NCBI GenBank assembly: GCA_002071385.1
Contig: MWFB01000002.1
Coordinates: 1 to 64,000, forward strand
DNA from: Bacteroidetes bacterium ADurb.Bin013
GTDB lineage: Bacteria; Bacteroidota; Bacteroidia; Bacteroidales; UBA932
Direction: 5' to 3'
DNA length: 64,000 nt
A program made the translations under genes and the position numbers. The notes below the pieces were generated by a model. It saw only the letters and a list, made by a program, of their open reading frames with translations, made no database searches and had not been told where the DNA came from. Positions 9,601 through 17,150 of this stretch are shown here, piece by piece; the first letter of the stretch is position 1, and every line of letters starts with the position of its first letter.

Positions 9601-10764
9601 GGTATTTTGCCTACTGGCAGAACGCAAATGACTACGCAGATGAGACTTGTTGCGACCATGTTTGTCCATCGTGCGATATTTGAGAGACAATACAAAGCAC
9701 GTCTTCAAAACAAGGACGTTGAGACAGCATTTGACTATTATCATTCAATAATAGATTATTTCAATAGTCTGAAAGAAGTAGGTAAAACTGATGCACAGTT
9801 CTTCACGGAGTTCACAAAATATACCAGGCGTTTATTCAAACGTGTGCTTAGATATGACAATATGCTTGAGTGCCTGTACTGTTATGATTCCGCTTTTAAG
9901 AAATCAGAATTAACAGGAAGACTTTCAGGCTCAGAGGTCGTTCGTGAATTGGATTCAGTAGGACAAAGGTGGTCATCAGACAATCGATTCCCTCACAATG
10001 ACGGAGGTGAGGAGAATTGGGTTCATGGTACTACTCCTCCAGATCTCATCTTGGCTACGAACATGATTTCCGTTGGACTTGATGTAGACAGATTCAACAC
10101 GATCATAATGAACTCAATGCCAAGAAATGTCGCTGAGTATATCCAGGCAAGTAGCCGTGTTGCACGCAATAAAAAGGGACTCGTTGTTACTCTTCACAAT
10201 CCTTTCAGGATGCGTGACATGTCTCATTTTGAACGTTTTAGAGAGTTTCATGAGAAATTGTACTACTATGTAGAGCCTATTTCTATTACTCCTTTCTCAA
10301 AGAAATCTGTAGAGCGATACTTACCATTGTATTTAGCTACGATGATTCGCCACATCTATAACGAACTAGCTGATGTTGAAAATGCAGCTGTTTTAAATGA
10401 TGCAAAAATGGCAAGTCTAAGAGCAGAGCTAAGCGCATATTTCAGGGAACGTCTTAAGAGAACAGGGGAGCTAAATCCTGAACTCAGAGAATTGTTGACT
10501 CTGGAGCAAGAATCTTTCATCGAAGAGTTTATTGAAAAGGCACTCAATGATTGGTTAAGTTTAGTTAAAGGGCAATCGTCTGGAGACTACAAATTGAGAT
10601 ATTCGGGTTCTGAATTCTTGAATGGTCGCAGCTCAACTAATTGGAAGGACTTATTTGTCAGCCTTGATTCTTATCAAGACGATGATACTGTATCATCATG
10701 GGCAGTACCAATGTCATTAAGAACAGTCGAATCTGAAGCCGTAATTAACGTAAAAGAACAGTAA
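6682..10764 (+). CDS. drmA: DrmA-like large SF2 helicase
   Basis: A 1,360-residue helicase of the DISARM DrmA type. Early sequence SVYSTGVLFPQ (about 50-60) precedes a strongly acidic, serine-rich stretch to about residue 110. The helicase core starts near 630: Walker A PTGGGKT with K665, DELH box at 872-875, SSTATTRN motif III, and motif VI QASSRVAR from Q1155. A four-cysteine zinc ribbon (CPCC at 776-779, further Cys to about 801) is inserted between Walker A and the DELH box. The stop is 1 bp before the DUF1998 gene. DrmA with DrmB forms the DNA-loading core of DISARM. Function in phage exclusion is inferred from this pairing. The gene symbol is by similarity only. Confidence 0.78.
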   Translation: MIQTKRDSLEKFIREQMLGPGACLDHYSIKKDDTTEGDSAEEVLNTTPGSVYSTGVLFPQRKLAESTDVLESDNQSESVFDSTDDSDDDNQGEGFEEIMNRSQSDDEDLFSLSQRFPTTIGLSFCIEKETPISAEDLTIYISGRYYRKVLKENYSSIIINIEEQNSFEKLFTEYSSDLASYFSYSDKQLHITHNFEKEVGAVKDLLNGINQRICKNVAFNEDGTLDKEYTEIGETYRFLKSYKERLWRKLMAVKNGIYPAAKEVDVVLSRIKNVEVAETFISYLEDAMNICNAKSFGYWVCESFSVPVDLSSIDLNASGSKVIYSPKKNSSLKDVVEFPVDANGTSASLSVWIQILNAKTADKKKKYIKVQLENTSTPFQEDEDHYFSIVTEKVNQRSFFGVEIKVTSPLLAPYKDVKSNKTQSDVDALNYLYRSIDDYGVGHLCSVDWDISGDNRWVKTEFIPSYETPDVEAVPRDKNEYVECNNELVPKPLLDTSETLQFKWLSTFSEATNQDVITGLYKFIDAYQLWIDKLKVDVSTQSEHDKILGNANISECLKDCNRMRDNVKILLDGNDENITSFRIMNSAMFIQLWHSKFNNDKKTNINFYKEATDHIFGDFPATWRPFQLAFILLNLDGIIQRPDDQRWDYRNELVDLVWFPTGGGKTEAYLGIIALTIIHRRRTERCSGGTTAIMRYTLRLLATQQFQRAMRVILALELLRRWDEYGLGDEPISIGLYVGDNSLPNKAVDLREECLKWNDLTPDGKRKESKIPLDKCPCCGKPLKYINRGTDSAPEIKFRCDNVRCNFSNEIPVKLCDEYIYKEPPTLLFGTVDKFAAIGHRVSSKPNKENQDSRRIFGKGLNNLPPALIIQDELHLLLGPLGSAVSLFECAIDQLCTYERNINGTLLKIRPKIISSTATTRNTELQIRALYDRSVSIFPKSGIDYDDSFFSFYQRKKTAIDEHESFVSKRKYIGILPTGRTQMTTQMRLVATMFVHRAIFERQYKARLQNKDVETAFDYYHSIIDYFNSLKEVGKTDAQFFTEFTKYTRRLFKRVLRYDNMLECLYCYDSAFKKSELTGRLSGSEVVRELDSVGQRWSSDNRFPHNDGGEENWVHGTTPPDLILATNMISVGLDVDRFNTIIMNSMPRNVAEYIQASSRVARNKKGLVVTLHNPFRMRDMSHFERFREFHEKLYYYVEPISITPFSKKSVERYLPLYLATMIRHIYNELADVENAAVLNDAKMASLRAELSAYFRERLKRTGELNPELRELLTLEQESFIEEFIEKALNDWLSLVKGQSSGDYKLRYSGSEFLNGRSSTNWKDLFVSLDSYQDDDTVSSWAVPMSLRTVESEAVINVKEQ

Positions 10765-10765
10765 T

Positions 10766-12880
10766 ATGGAGATTAATAAAGATAAGCAATATAACCAGGG
10801 AGTTGGTAAGTTTAAAGTTCTCTCATCAAATGCTGGTGTTGGCTCTATTATTACTACTAAAGCAGGGTATTTCATCATGCCTCAATCGGTGTCAATATGG
10901 GGCTTCGTTAAAGATGTAAATCGACAGATTGAGAACTTTGATGAGCGTGACCCTAAAGAGATTGCGAAAAAGGCCGGAGTTGATGTAATAGATGATCCTC
11001 GTTTTGTTAAGTTCCTTAAGAAGGATCAGAGTATACCCAAGCTTAGTATTCTTATTGATGTTCCACACCTAGCATTATCTGAATGGAATTATCCTCAAGT
11101 AAAGGAACATCCTCTATATAAGAGGCATTTAGAATTAATGGGTACAAGACTGGAGTCAGAGCATTTCTCAATTCCAGCAATTCATTTCCCTAGGTGGTTC
11201 TATAGTCGCAAAGAAAAACTGTTCATGCCTTATAATGATTGGAAAAGCAAATGGAAAGAAAACAGGTGCAATGGTGGAGATCTGAAATACTTCGCTCCAC
11301 CAAGAGATCCGTTCAATAAAACAGGGCGTACTTTTCGTGGTGACAATGACCAGTTAAAAGATATCTACGAGCCGCTAGTGCAAATACCTATCTTGTTGAT
11401 ATGTAAGAATGGGCATATATCTGATATACCATGGTATCAATTATTCTGTGCCGGTATTGATGGTCACAAACATGACATGGCTAGTGATAAAGGCTTTGAG
11501 CTTTTTGAATATCCTTGTCAAGATTGTGAACGTGGAGGTCGACACCAACTGCAATGGATTGAGAACCGCAACAATACCGAAAGTTGGGGTACTTTGAAGT
11601 GCAAAAAATGCGGTCAGACCTATGGTTTGGAAGGTATTATGAATATTAAGCCATTCTGTAGAGCTGAAACCCCGTGGAATGGACTTGGGACACACTCGGA
11701 TGAACCATGTAAAGATATTCATGGGGCAAGAGGAACTATGCAGATGGCGCTTGTCACAAGTAATAGTGTCTATTATGCTAATTCATTCAGCAGTCTATAT
11801 ATCCCCCCGTGTTATCTGCCGGACTCCATCCTTCCTCGTGATTCACAACGTGTATTGGACCTTCTGAATACCAAATGGTACCCTAAGGCCTTAGCCTCCA
11901 ACCCAGACCTCAGTAAAGAGGACTATATTAATGGGTTGGACCTTGTCAGCAAAGCAGATGATTCAGACATTGAAATATCAGCAGCTGACGCGAAAGTTAT
12001 CAAATCTAAATTCTTAAATATTGAAGACGAATTAGGTGATACCTACGAAGAGTACAGGTTTGACGAGTTCACTGTATTCTCCGGAAATACACAATCAATG
12101 TCTGATCAAAAGAAATTGGAGTTTAAAGATATTCAACTTCCAACTATCCTCACTCCATATTTTAAAAAGATTCAGCAGGTTAATACTCTTGCCATGACAA
12201 TGACTCAGCTTGGCTTTAATAGAGTATCCATTCCTGTTCCATTACGAAAAGATGGGAAAGTGATACGTGAATCTGGACAGCATATATATAATGAACCAGT
12301 AGAGAAGGTGTATTCACTTCCTGCAAATCAGAGTTTTGGAGAAGGCATATTCTTTGAGTTTGACCTTGAGCGTGTAAAAGAGTGGGCTAGTCAGTATGCA
12401 GAAGTTCTCGAGAAACGATATGATCAACCGGAGGGTGAAATCGGGAAGGATATAAAAGAGGAGATGAAGCAATATGGAGCCGCAATGTTTTACATGCTTC
12501 ACACCTTCTCTCACATCATACTTAAGGAACTAGAGTTTTCATGCGGATATCCAACTGCTAGCCTTCAAGAAAGACTATATTATTCGGATAGGATGTGTGG
12601 CGTCCTTATTTATACAACGGACGGATCTGAAGGAAGTATGGGTGGACTGGTTTGGCAGGGACAACCGAGATTGATAGAAAAGATCATTACATCTGCTCTT
12701 GAAAATGCTACGGATTGTTCTTCTGATCCACTTTGTTGGGAGAATGAAGATCAGCTTAACCTGGCGGCATGTTTTTCATGTTGTCTTGTCTCAGAAACAT
12801 CCTGTGAGAGACGAAATATGGGTTTGGACAGAAGGGCTTTGATAGATCCTGACTTTGGATTCTTTAAGGACCTATTGTAA
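10766..12880 (+). CDS. drmB: DrmB-like DUF1998 protein
   Basis: A 704-residue partner of the helicase. The N-terminus has the GVGSIITTKAGYFIMP pattern expected for DrmB. The middle has two zinc-knuckle pairs, C251/C254 and C279/C282. The C-terminal DUF1998 region (about 570-700) has MLHTFSHI, LIYTTDGSEGSMGGL and a cysteine cluster (SSDPLC, ACFSCC, SETSC) typical of the family. In DISARM, DrmB binds DrmA and together they recognise and clamp incoming DNA. This is the last gene of the operon; an A-rich gap and a large hairpin follow. No drmC and no methyltransferase lies downstream, which sets this locus apart from class 1 and class 2 DISARM. Confidence 0.8.
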   Translation: MEINKDKQYNQGVGKFKVLSSNAGVGSIITTKAGYFIMPQSVSIWGFVKDVNRQIENFDERDPKEIAKKAGVDVIDDPRFVKFLKKDQSIPKLSILIDVPHLALSEWNYPQVKEHPLYKRHLELMGTRLESEHFSIPAIHFPRWFYSRKEKLFMPYNDWKSKWKENRCNGGDLKYFAPPRDPFNKTGRTFRGDNDQLKDIYEPLVQIPILLICKNGHISDIPWYQLFCAGIDGHKHDMASDKGFELFEYPCQDCERGGRHQLQWIENRNNTESWGTLKCKKCGQTYGLEGIMNIKPFCRAETPWNGLGTHSDEPCKDIHGARGTMQMALVTSNSVYYANSFSSLYIPPCYLPDSILPRDSQRVLDLLNTKWYPKALASNPDLSKEDYINGLDLVSKADDSDIEISAADAKVIKSKFLNIEDELGDTYEEYRFDEFTVFSGNTQSMSDQKKLEFKDIQLPTILTPYFKKIQQVNTLAMTMTQLGFNRVSIPVPLRKDGKVIRESGQHIYNEPVEKVYSLPANQSFGEGIFFEFDLERVKEWASQYAEVLEKRYDQPEGEIGKDIKEEMKQYGAAMFYMLHTFSHIILKELEFSCGYPTASLQERLYYSDRMCGVLIYTTDGSEGSMGGLVWQGQPRLIEKIITSALENATDCSSDPLCWENEDQLNLAACFSCCLVSETSCERRNMGLDRRALIDPDFGFFKDLL

Positions 12881-12890
12881 TCATAATAAA

Positions 12891-13015
12891 GCAGCAGCGG
12901 CAGTTGCGCGAGAGAAACACTGCCACCCTCGGCAGTTAAGAGGGAGGGGCCCACGCGCCAGCGTGGGAGGGGTCGAGCGGAGCGAGACGTTTCTCTGCGC
13001 AAGCTGCCGTGCTGC
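12891..13015. repeat. Large branched hairpin between convergent operons
   Basis: A 28-base left arm (12,891-12,918) pairs with 12,989-13,015, interrupted only by single-base bulges. Inside are two small hairpins: CCCACGC (12,950-12,956) with GCGTGGG (12,961-12,967), and ACTGCC (12,919-12,924) with GGCAGT (12,931-12,936). The loop region also carries GAGCGGAGCGAG, as on the left flank. It lies between the 3' ends of the defence operon and the backbone operon and could act as a two-way terminator, although no U tract is present. Confidence 0.65.
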
Positions 13016-13038
13016 GGAATCAGGCTATCGGCATTGCC

Positions 13039-13320
13039 CTACACCCACACCTCTCCGCTCTCGACATAGTCCTTTACGGCGTCCAGAACTTCATCGGCGT
13101 TTGGGATTCCCATGATCTTGAGCTCCATGTCCCGGAACTGGACCGTGAAGAAGGTGTTGTCCTGCCAGGTGATGATGACAGTGCCTTTGTAGATTGGGGT
13201 GCTGACTTTGAAGCCCACGCATTCATCAGAAAGGAATACGAACTCGGTGGCGTTCCATACCTGCAGCATCTTCGGGTAATTCAGGAACAGGGCCGTTATG
13301 TGTGAAATCTGTGTTTTCAT
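13039..13320 (-). CDS. Small hypothetical protein of the element backbone
   Basis: A 93-residue protein starting at the ATG at 13,320 (MKTQISHIT). The open frame extends upstream to 13,443, but that part overlaps the primase end and a repeat cluster and looks non-coding. The sequence has alternating hydrophobic and polar residues (FTVQFRDMELKIMGIPNADEVLDAV), suggesting a small alpha/beta fold. I recognise no family. It is the last gene of the leftward backbone unit, about 100 bp after the primase. Confidence 0.55.
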   Translation of the reverse strand: MKTQISHITALFLNYPKMLQVWNATEFVFLSDECVGFKVSTPIYKGTVIITWQDNTFFTVQFRDMELKIMGIPNADEVLDAVKDYVESGEVWV

Positions 13321-13346
13321 CTTGATTTGGTTGCTTGGTGTCCTTC

Positions 13347-13609
13347 TGTCCCACGTCCCAAGCAGTGGGACAGTGGGGACAAGTGGGACAATTTTGAGTG
13401 ATTTTGGGACGGTGTCCCTAGTTCTGGGACGCGGGACGGACATCTATCGGGACCAGTCCGAGTTCATCCATGAAAACTGCGACAACGCCTTGGTATTCAG
13501 GTGAAATGTACTGTGCAATCTGAAGAAAGTCCGGGTTCTCCAAAGGTGTCCCATAGTGGGACAATGCCGGAGTTTCTGTGGGACAGTCCTCGGGTGGGAC
13601 AAGTGTCCC
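13347..13609. repeat. Iteron-like cluster of TGGGACA / TGTCCCA
   Basis: About 14 copies of a 6-7 bp word in either orientation occur in 263 bp. Exact TGGGACA lies at 13,366, 13,384, 13,557, 13,579 and 13,595; TGTCCCA lies at 13,347 and 13,547. Near matches lie at 13,355, 13,374, 13,405, 13,413, 13,425, 13,432, 13,448 and 13,604. TGTCCCA-TAG-TGGGACA (13,547-13,563) is a perfect palindrome. The cluster covers the primase 3' end and the gap after it. Such clusters beside replication genes often mark a replication origin or the operator of a Rep protein. Confidence 0.6.
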
Positions 13610-14542
13610 GTCCTGGAGCTGGGCGATGAGCCGGTCGGCGATGTCGATGTGGGCTTCGCGTTCCTCTGGCGTGGCTGTGTTTTCGAGGTAGTCAGACACG
13701 GTGATGCGAAGTCCCGGGAGTTCCGAAGCCTTTTTCTTCCATTCCTGATAGCCGTCAACATCGGGGAAGGCGACAATGGTGCGCTGCTTCAGGACATTGA
13801 GCTTGTCCCCGAGCTGGGACTTGCCTCCGGTGGCGAGCCAGACGTATTCGGGCATCAGAGCAGAGCAGATGACTGCTGTCTTTTCTGATTCCACGAGTGC
13901 GACTGTGCGTCCGGGACACTTGGAGAGCAGATGTTCACCGAAGAGGCACTGGGTGAGTTCCCAGTCGGGCTTGAGGGCTCCGCTGCGTTTCATCAGGGAG
14001 TGTACCCAGTTGACTCTGCCGCCAATGTTCTCGTCTTTGATGCGGTGGCCGCTTTCAGGGTCGTATTTCATGACCTTACCGGTGCGGCAGCGGCCGTGGA
14101 CGTCGATCTGGAAGAAGATGACGTCACCGCTCTTTGTCACGCCGAGGCGGTATTCGTCTATCAGGCGAAGGGTGTTGTTCGGTCCGAGGATGGACGCGAG
14201 AAAGCGTGTAAAGGCGCTTTGATACTTGGGGTTGACTGACCGCGTAACGAGGTCTGAGGGAATGAAGCATAGTGGTTTTGGTGCTGGTTTCTTCTTTGGG
14301 AGTTTGATTACGGTGGACATGAAGTTGTCCCGCCAGTTGTCGCTGGCTTCCGGGTGATCCTGGAAGTACTGTGCGGGAGTGTAGTGGTAGCCGCAGGCGG
14401 ATTCGTGGTCGCATCGCCCTACAGCAGGGTTGAGCGGTTCTCCGTCCTCGTTGACGTAGAGGGTGAAGCAGCGCTTGCGTTCGCATGCAGGGCAGGTGTG
14501 CCTGCTCTTCATGCCTGTGTATTTCTCGAGTGACCAGTTCAT
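13418..14542 (-). CDS. Toprim-type primase of the mobile element
   Basis: A 374-residue protein. The N-terminus carries a zinc-binding finger (C17, C20, C25, C44, C50; CPACERKRC and GRCDHESACGYH) like the CHC2-type fingers of primases. The middle contains ALVESEKTAVICSAL, matching the Toprim-like glutamate motif, and later VAFPDVDGYQEWKKKA supplies the following acidic residues. It resembles the DUF6371-type proteins common on Bacteroidales mobile elements. The start overlaps the preceding ATPase stop by 4 bp (ATGA). It is expected to make primers for replication of the excised element. The last about 60 codons coincide with the TGGGACA repeat cluster. Confidence 0.72.
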   Translation of the reverse strand: MNWSLEKYTGMKSRHTCPACERKRCFTLYVNEDGEPLNPAVGRCDHESACGYHYTPAQYFQDHPEASDNWRDNFMSTVIKLPKKKPAPKPLCFIPSDLVTRSVNPKYQSAFTRFLASILGPNNTLRLIDEYRLGVTKSGDVIFFQIDVHGRCRTGKVMKYDPESGHRIKDENIGGRVNWVHSLMKRSGALKPDWELTQCLFGEHLLSKCPGRTVALVESEKTAVICSALMPEYVWLATGGKSQLGDKLNVLKQRTIVAFPDVDGYQEWKKKASELPGLRITVSDYLENTATPEEREAHIDIADRLIAQLQDGTLVPPEDCPTETPALSHYGTPLENPDFLQIAQYISPEYQGVVAVFMDELGLVPIDVRPASQN

Positions 14543-15549
14543 TCTTCTTCCTGTTTAGTTTCGTTCTTGAGTTGGAATACGATGCGTCCAGCCTTGGACT
14601 TGGAGATGCCGAGCTCAGCAGCGATCTCGCGGATGGACTTGCCGGCTTCTACGAGTTCGGCCACATTCATCTTCTCCTGGCTTACCTCTGAGTCCTCCTG
14701 TTCTTTGAGGTGTTCTTTCTCTTTGGCAAAGCCACGAGCTGAGAAGTGGACGAAGCCGCCTTCTGATACGATCTCGTGGACGATGACGTTGTCGGAGCCG
14801 TATTTGTATTCACCGGCGCGGACCTTTACCTGCTTGACGTACTTGATGCCGGGGTCGTTGGCTGACTGCCCGATGGCTATCACTGAGTCAAAGAAGTTGT
14901 AGAGCTTCTTGGAGCCGGCAAGGTCGTTCTGGGTGATAGGATTGGAGAGGGTGCGCTTTGGTGTGTGCGCGATGATCAGAAGGCTCCAGCCGTGCTTCTT
15001 CTTGATGGTCATCAGCTTCATCATGAAGAGGCCTGCCACGTCGCCTTTCTCGCTGCTGTTGCAGAGGTAGGTGAGGTTGTCAATGACGATGACACGGCAA
15101 CCGGTGCTGATGGCGGCTTCCTCGATGTTTTGGATGATGTCGTCTTCGTAGTTCTGTGCGTTGATGGCTTCCGGACGGATTTCTGCGCGGAGCAGATTGT
15201 CAGGGAAGATGTGTCGCAGACCTGTTTCCTGATCTGTGTAACGCAGCTGGAACTGCTTATCGGACAACTCGCAATCAACATAGAGAACAGGCTGTGAATG
15301 AGCAACATAGTCTGCCATCTGTACGGCGAAGATTGACTTGCCGATGTTGGAGTCGGCGAATAGGCAGCAGACCTCTCCCTCATACCAGAGGGAGTTGTAC
15401 AGGTCAACTGGGTTGGGACGGCGAGCGGCATCGATGACTGTCTGGTTGGCTGTCTTGATGGAGAGCATGCCTACGTAGCGTTCTCCGTCTTTGGGCTGGA
15501 CAGCGGATACCTGGGCGCGGATTGCGTCGAGTGCACTGCTATCTGACAT
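14539..15549 (-). CDS. RepA-like AAA ATPase with C-terminal HTH
   Basis: A 336-residue RecA/RepA-fold ATPase. Walker A is ADSNIGKS at 65-72, followed by VLYVDCELSDKQF and a Walker B-like strand VIVIDNLTYL. The C-terminus (about 305-330) is a small helix-turn-helix (IREIAAELGISKSKAGRIV). This architecture is common in replication and mobilisation modules of Bacteroidales integrative elements, where it likely acts as a hexameric helicase or helicase loader. It overlaps the upstream HTH gene by 11 bp and the downstream primase by 4 bp, so the three are one operon. A regulatory ATPase with no helicase role cannot be excluded. Confidence 0.72.
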   Translation of the reverse strand: MSDSSALDAIRAQVSAVQPKDGERYVGMLSIKTANQTVIDAARRPNPVDLYNSLWYEGEVCCLFADSNIGKSIFAVQMADYVAHSQPVLYVDCELSDKQFQLRYTDQETGLRHIFPDNLLRAEIRPEAINAQNYEDDIIQNIEEAAISTGCRVIVIDNLTYLCNSSEKGDVAGLFMMKLMTIKKKHGWSLLIIAHTPKRTLSNPITQNDLAGSKKLYNFFDSVIAIGQSANDPGIKYVKQVKVRAGEYKYGSDNVIVHEIVSEGGFVHFSARGFAKEKEHLKEQEDSEVSQEKMNVAELVEAGKSIREIAAELGISKSKAGRIVFQLKNETKQEEE

Positions 15550-15943
15550 ACTTCGATTCCTCCATGCGCTTTTGGATGTCAGACAGTCGGTACCTTACAC
15601 TGTTGCCAATCTTCTCTGGAACGAGGTAGTCTTTGCTCCAGCGCCAGAGTGTTGCAGAGGAAATGCCGAAGATTTCCATGACTTCGGTGCGTGTGAGGTA
15701 CTTTTCTTCTTCCTGCTGGGTGATTGTTGCAGGCTGTTCTTCTCTTGATGCAGCAGCGATGCTCTGACCGAATTCGAGCAAATCGCCAAGTTTGAGTGAT
15801 ACGATGAGGTCGGGGTTTTCTTTTGCGACCTCGAGTAAGTTTACATTCATTTTAAGTGTGAAACTTTGGGAAGTAGCAGCTGTCGTGACGTGATACGGCC
15901 CGTATTGACAGGCTGCGGAGGGCGTGAGAACGCCGTATTTCAT
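15539..15943 (-). CDS. Helix-turn-helix (excisionase-like) protein
   Basis: The C-terminal half has a MerR/excisionase-type winged helix: YLTRTEVMEIFGISSATLWRWSKD followed by the wing and a KIGNSVRYRLSDIQKRMEE recognition region (motif split for length). I chose the ATG at 15,943 because GGAGG lies five bases before it. An ATG at 15,955 sits almost at the predicted transcription start, and one at 15,850 (MNVNLLEV) would give a 103-residue protein closer to the usual family size. It may control excision of the element or transcription of its replication operon. It is the first gene of that operon. Confidence 0.7.
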   Translation of the reverse strand: MKYGVLTPSAACQYGPYHVTTAATSQSFTLKMNVNLLEVAKENPDLIVSLKLGDLLEFGQSIAAASREEQPATITQQEEEKYLTRTEVMEIFGISSATLWRWSKDYLVPEKIGNSVRYRLSDIQKRMEESKYVR

Positions 15944-15958
15944 TCTGTCCTCCATTTA

Positions 15959-15966
15959 CAAAGTTA
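15959..15966 (-). promoter_or_regulatory. Minus-7 box of the HTH-RepA-primase operon
   Basis: Read on the minus strand this is TAACTTTG, matching TAnnTTTG. It lies just upstream of the HTH gene and before the GGAGG at about 15,948. No clear minus-33 element was found. The 120 bp further upstream holds no gene that I can see. Confidence 0.45.
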
Positions 15967-16088
15967 GAAGTGTTCTTGCGAGGATAAATGAAAAATACGT
16001 CCCACCTGATTGAGGTGGAACGGTGATTTCACGGACGTTTCGGGTGAAACGCTATGTGCTTGTTTTAGAGATGTTTATAGATTCGGTT

Positions 16089-16991
16089 TCACTTGATGTT
16101 TGAAATGTCAAGTGAATTGAAGAAGGACTCTGCTTCGGTCCATCTAGCGGGTACGGTTCCCTTCATGCTGGGCCTTTTGAACTGAGCCGGCTTGTATGCG
16201 GCTGCGTCTTCTTTGATGCTGAAACGGAGGAAGAGATAGGTGAGAGTTTCCTTGTATGTCTTGCTGAGGACCTTCTTGGTGAAGAGCACAGCAGCAAGCG
16301 CCGCGAGTTTTGCGACGTGGCCGTCTTTCTTCTGTTTGCCCAGCTCGTTTACCTTTGCGTTGATTTTGGCAATCTTGATGGCATCGTAGTCCTTGATGAA
16401 GTAGTTTCGGAAGGCTTTGGTGGAGTCGATGTTTTCTTTGCCTATGGTCTGCGGTTCGTCAAGGTCTGGATCGTGGATGATGATTTTGATTGCGGTGTTG
16501 CTTCTGTTGGAGAGTTCGTCGTGGATGTCTCTGGCGTGATGGATATGCCACAGTTCAGCCCAGGCGATGATGTCGTACACCTGCTCCTTGATGATGTCAA
16601 TGAGTGTGATGCTGCGAAATGGCGTCTTGGTGTCTCGCATGTATTTGACAAGGAAGTCCTGGACTGGCGTGAAGTGTGGGTCAGACTCGACGATGTCCGT
16701 AGCGAAGGCGATGTCTTCGTTTTCTATTATGTGGTCGTAGATCTTCTTGAAGTATGCTTCTACTTGATCCGACGTAATTGTGCCTGGTTCTTCATTAAGT
16801 CCTATGCAGAAATAGCCGGAAAGGGCTGTAAGGGCGTTGTCAATGTCCATGGCAAGGATTTCCATATCTTCCTGGTCATAGTCGTCGAGATCGCCCTTTA
16901 TGAGGTCATAGTATGTGTTGAGTTCGTTGAAGAAGAGAAGCATGTTCTTCTCTGCTTCCCATAATTGCAGCTTTGATAAGTGGTCGTCCAT
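16089..16991 (-). CDS. Hypothetical protein of the integrative element
   Basis: A 300-residue, mostly helical, acidic protein without signal peptide or membrane segment. I recognise no domain. Conspicuous parts are an N-terminal acidic helix region (KGDLDDYDQEDMEILAMDID), a middle AELWHIHHARDIHDELSNR segment, and a basic, alanine-rich stretch near 215-245. The C-terminus KGTVPARWTEAESFFNSLD resembles the tail of proteins that accompany tyrosine integrases on Bacteroidales elements, but I cannot name a function. It lies between the integrase terminator and the HTH promoter, so it is probably transcribed on its own. A long plus-strand frame inside it is antisense shadow. Confidence 0.6.
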   Translation of the reverse strand: MDDHLSKLQLWEAEKNMLLFFNELNTYYDLIKGDLDDYDQEDMEILAMDIDNALTALSGYFCIGLNEEPGTITSDQVEAYFKKIYDHIIENEDIAFATDIVESDPHFTPVQDFLVKYMRDTKTPFRSITLIDIIKEQVYDIIAWAELWHIHHARDIHDELSNRSNTAIKIIIHDPDLDEPQTIGKENIDSTKAFRNYFIKDYDAIKIAKINAKVNELGKQKKDGHVAKLAALAAVLFTKKVLSKTYKETLTYLFLRFSIKEDAAAYKPAQFKRPSMKGTVPARWTEAESFFNSLDISNIK

Positions 16992-17098
16992 GGTCTTAGT
17001 TCGTCTTCTTTGTGCGTCAGGTGATGATTCCCCTGAAAGGGCGGGGAAAAGGGGAATGAAGTTACGAAAAATCTGCGAGCCACGGGACCGGAAAAATG

Positions 17099-17131
17099 AA
17101 AAAACCTCCCACTATTTATCAACAGGGGAGG
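17099..17131 (-). terminator. Rho-independent terminator of the integrase gene
   Basis: On the minus strand CCTCCC (17,131-17,126) and GGGAGG (17,110-17,105) form a stem with a 15-nt loop, followed by six T. It lies 20 bp after the integrase stop. Confidence 0.75.
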
Positions 17132-17150
17132 CTAAGTCATTTGATTACAG

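Noticed and set aside
16317-16964. 215-codon plus-strand frame.
   Set aside because: Antisense to the 300-residue element protein; Val/Asp/Phe-rich shadow composition and no promoter.
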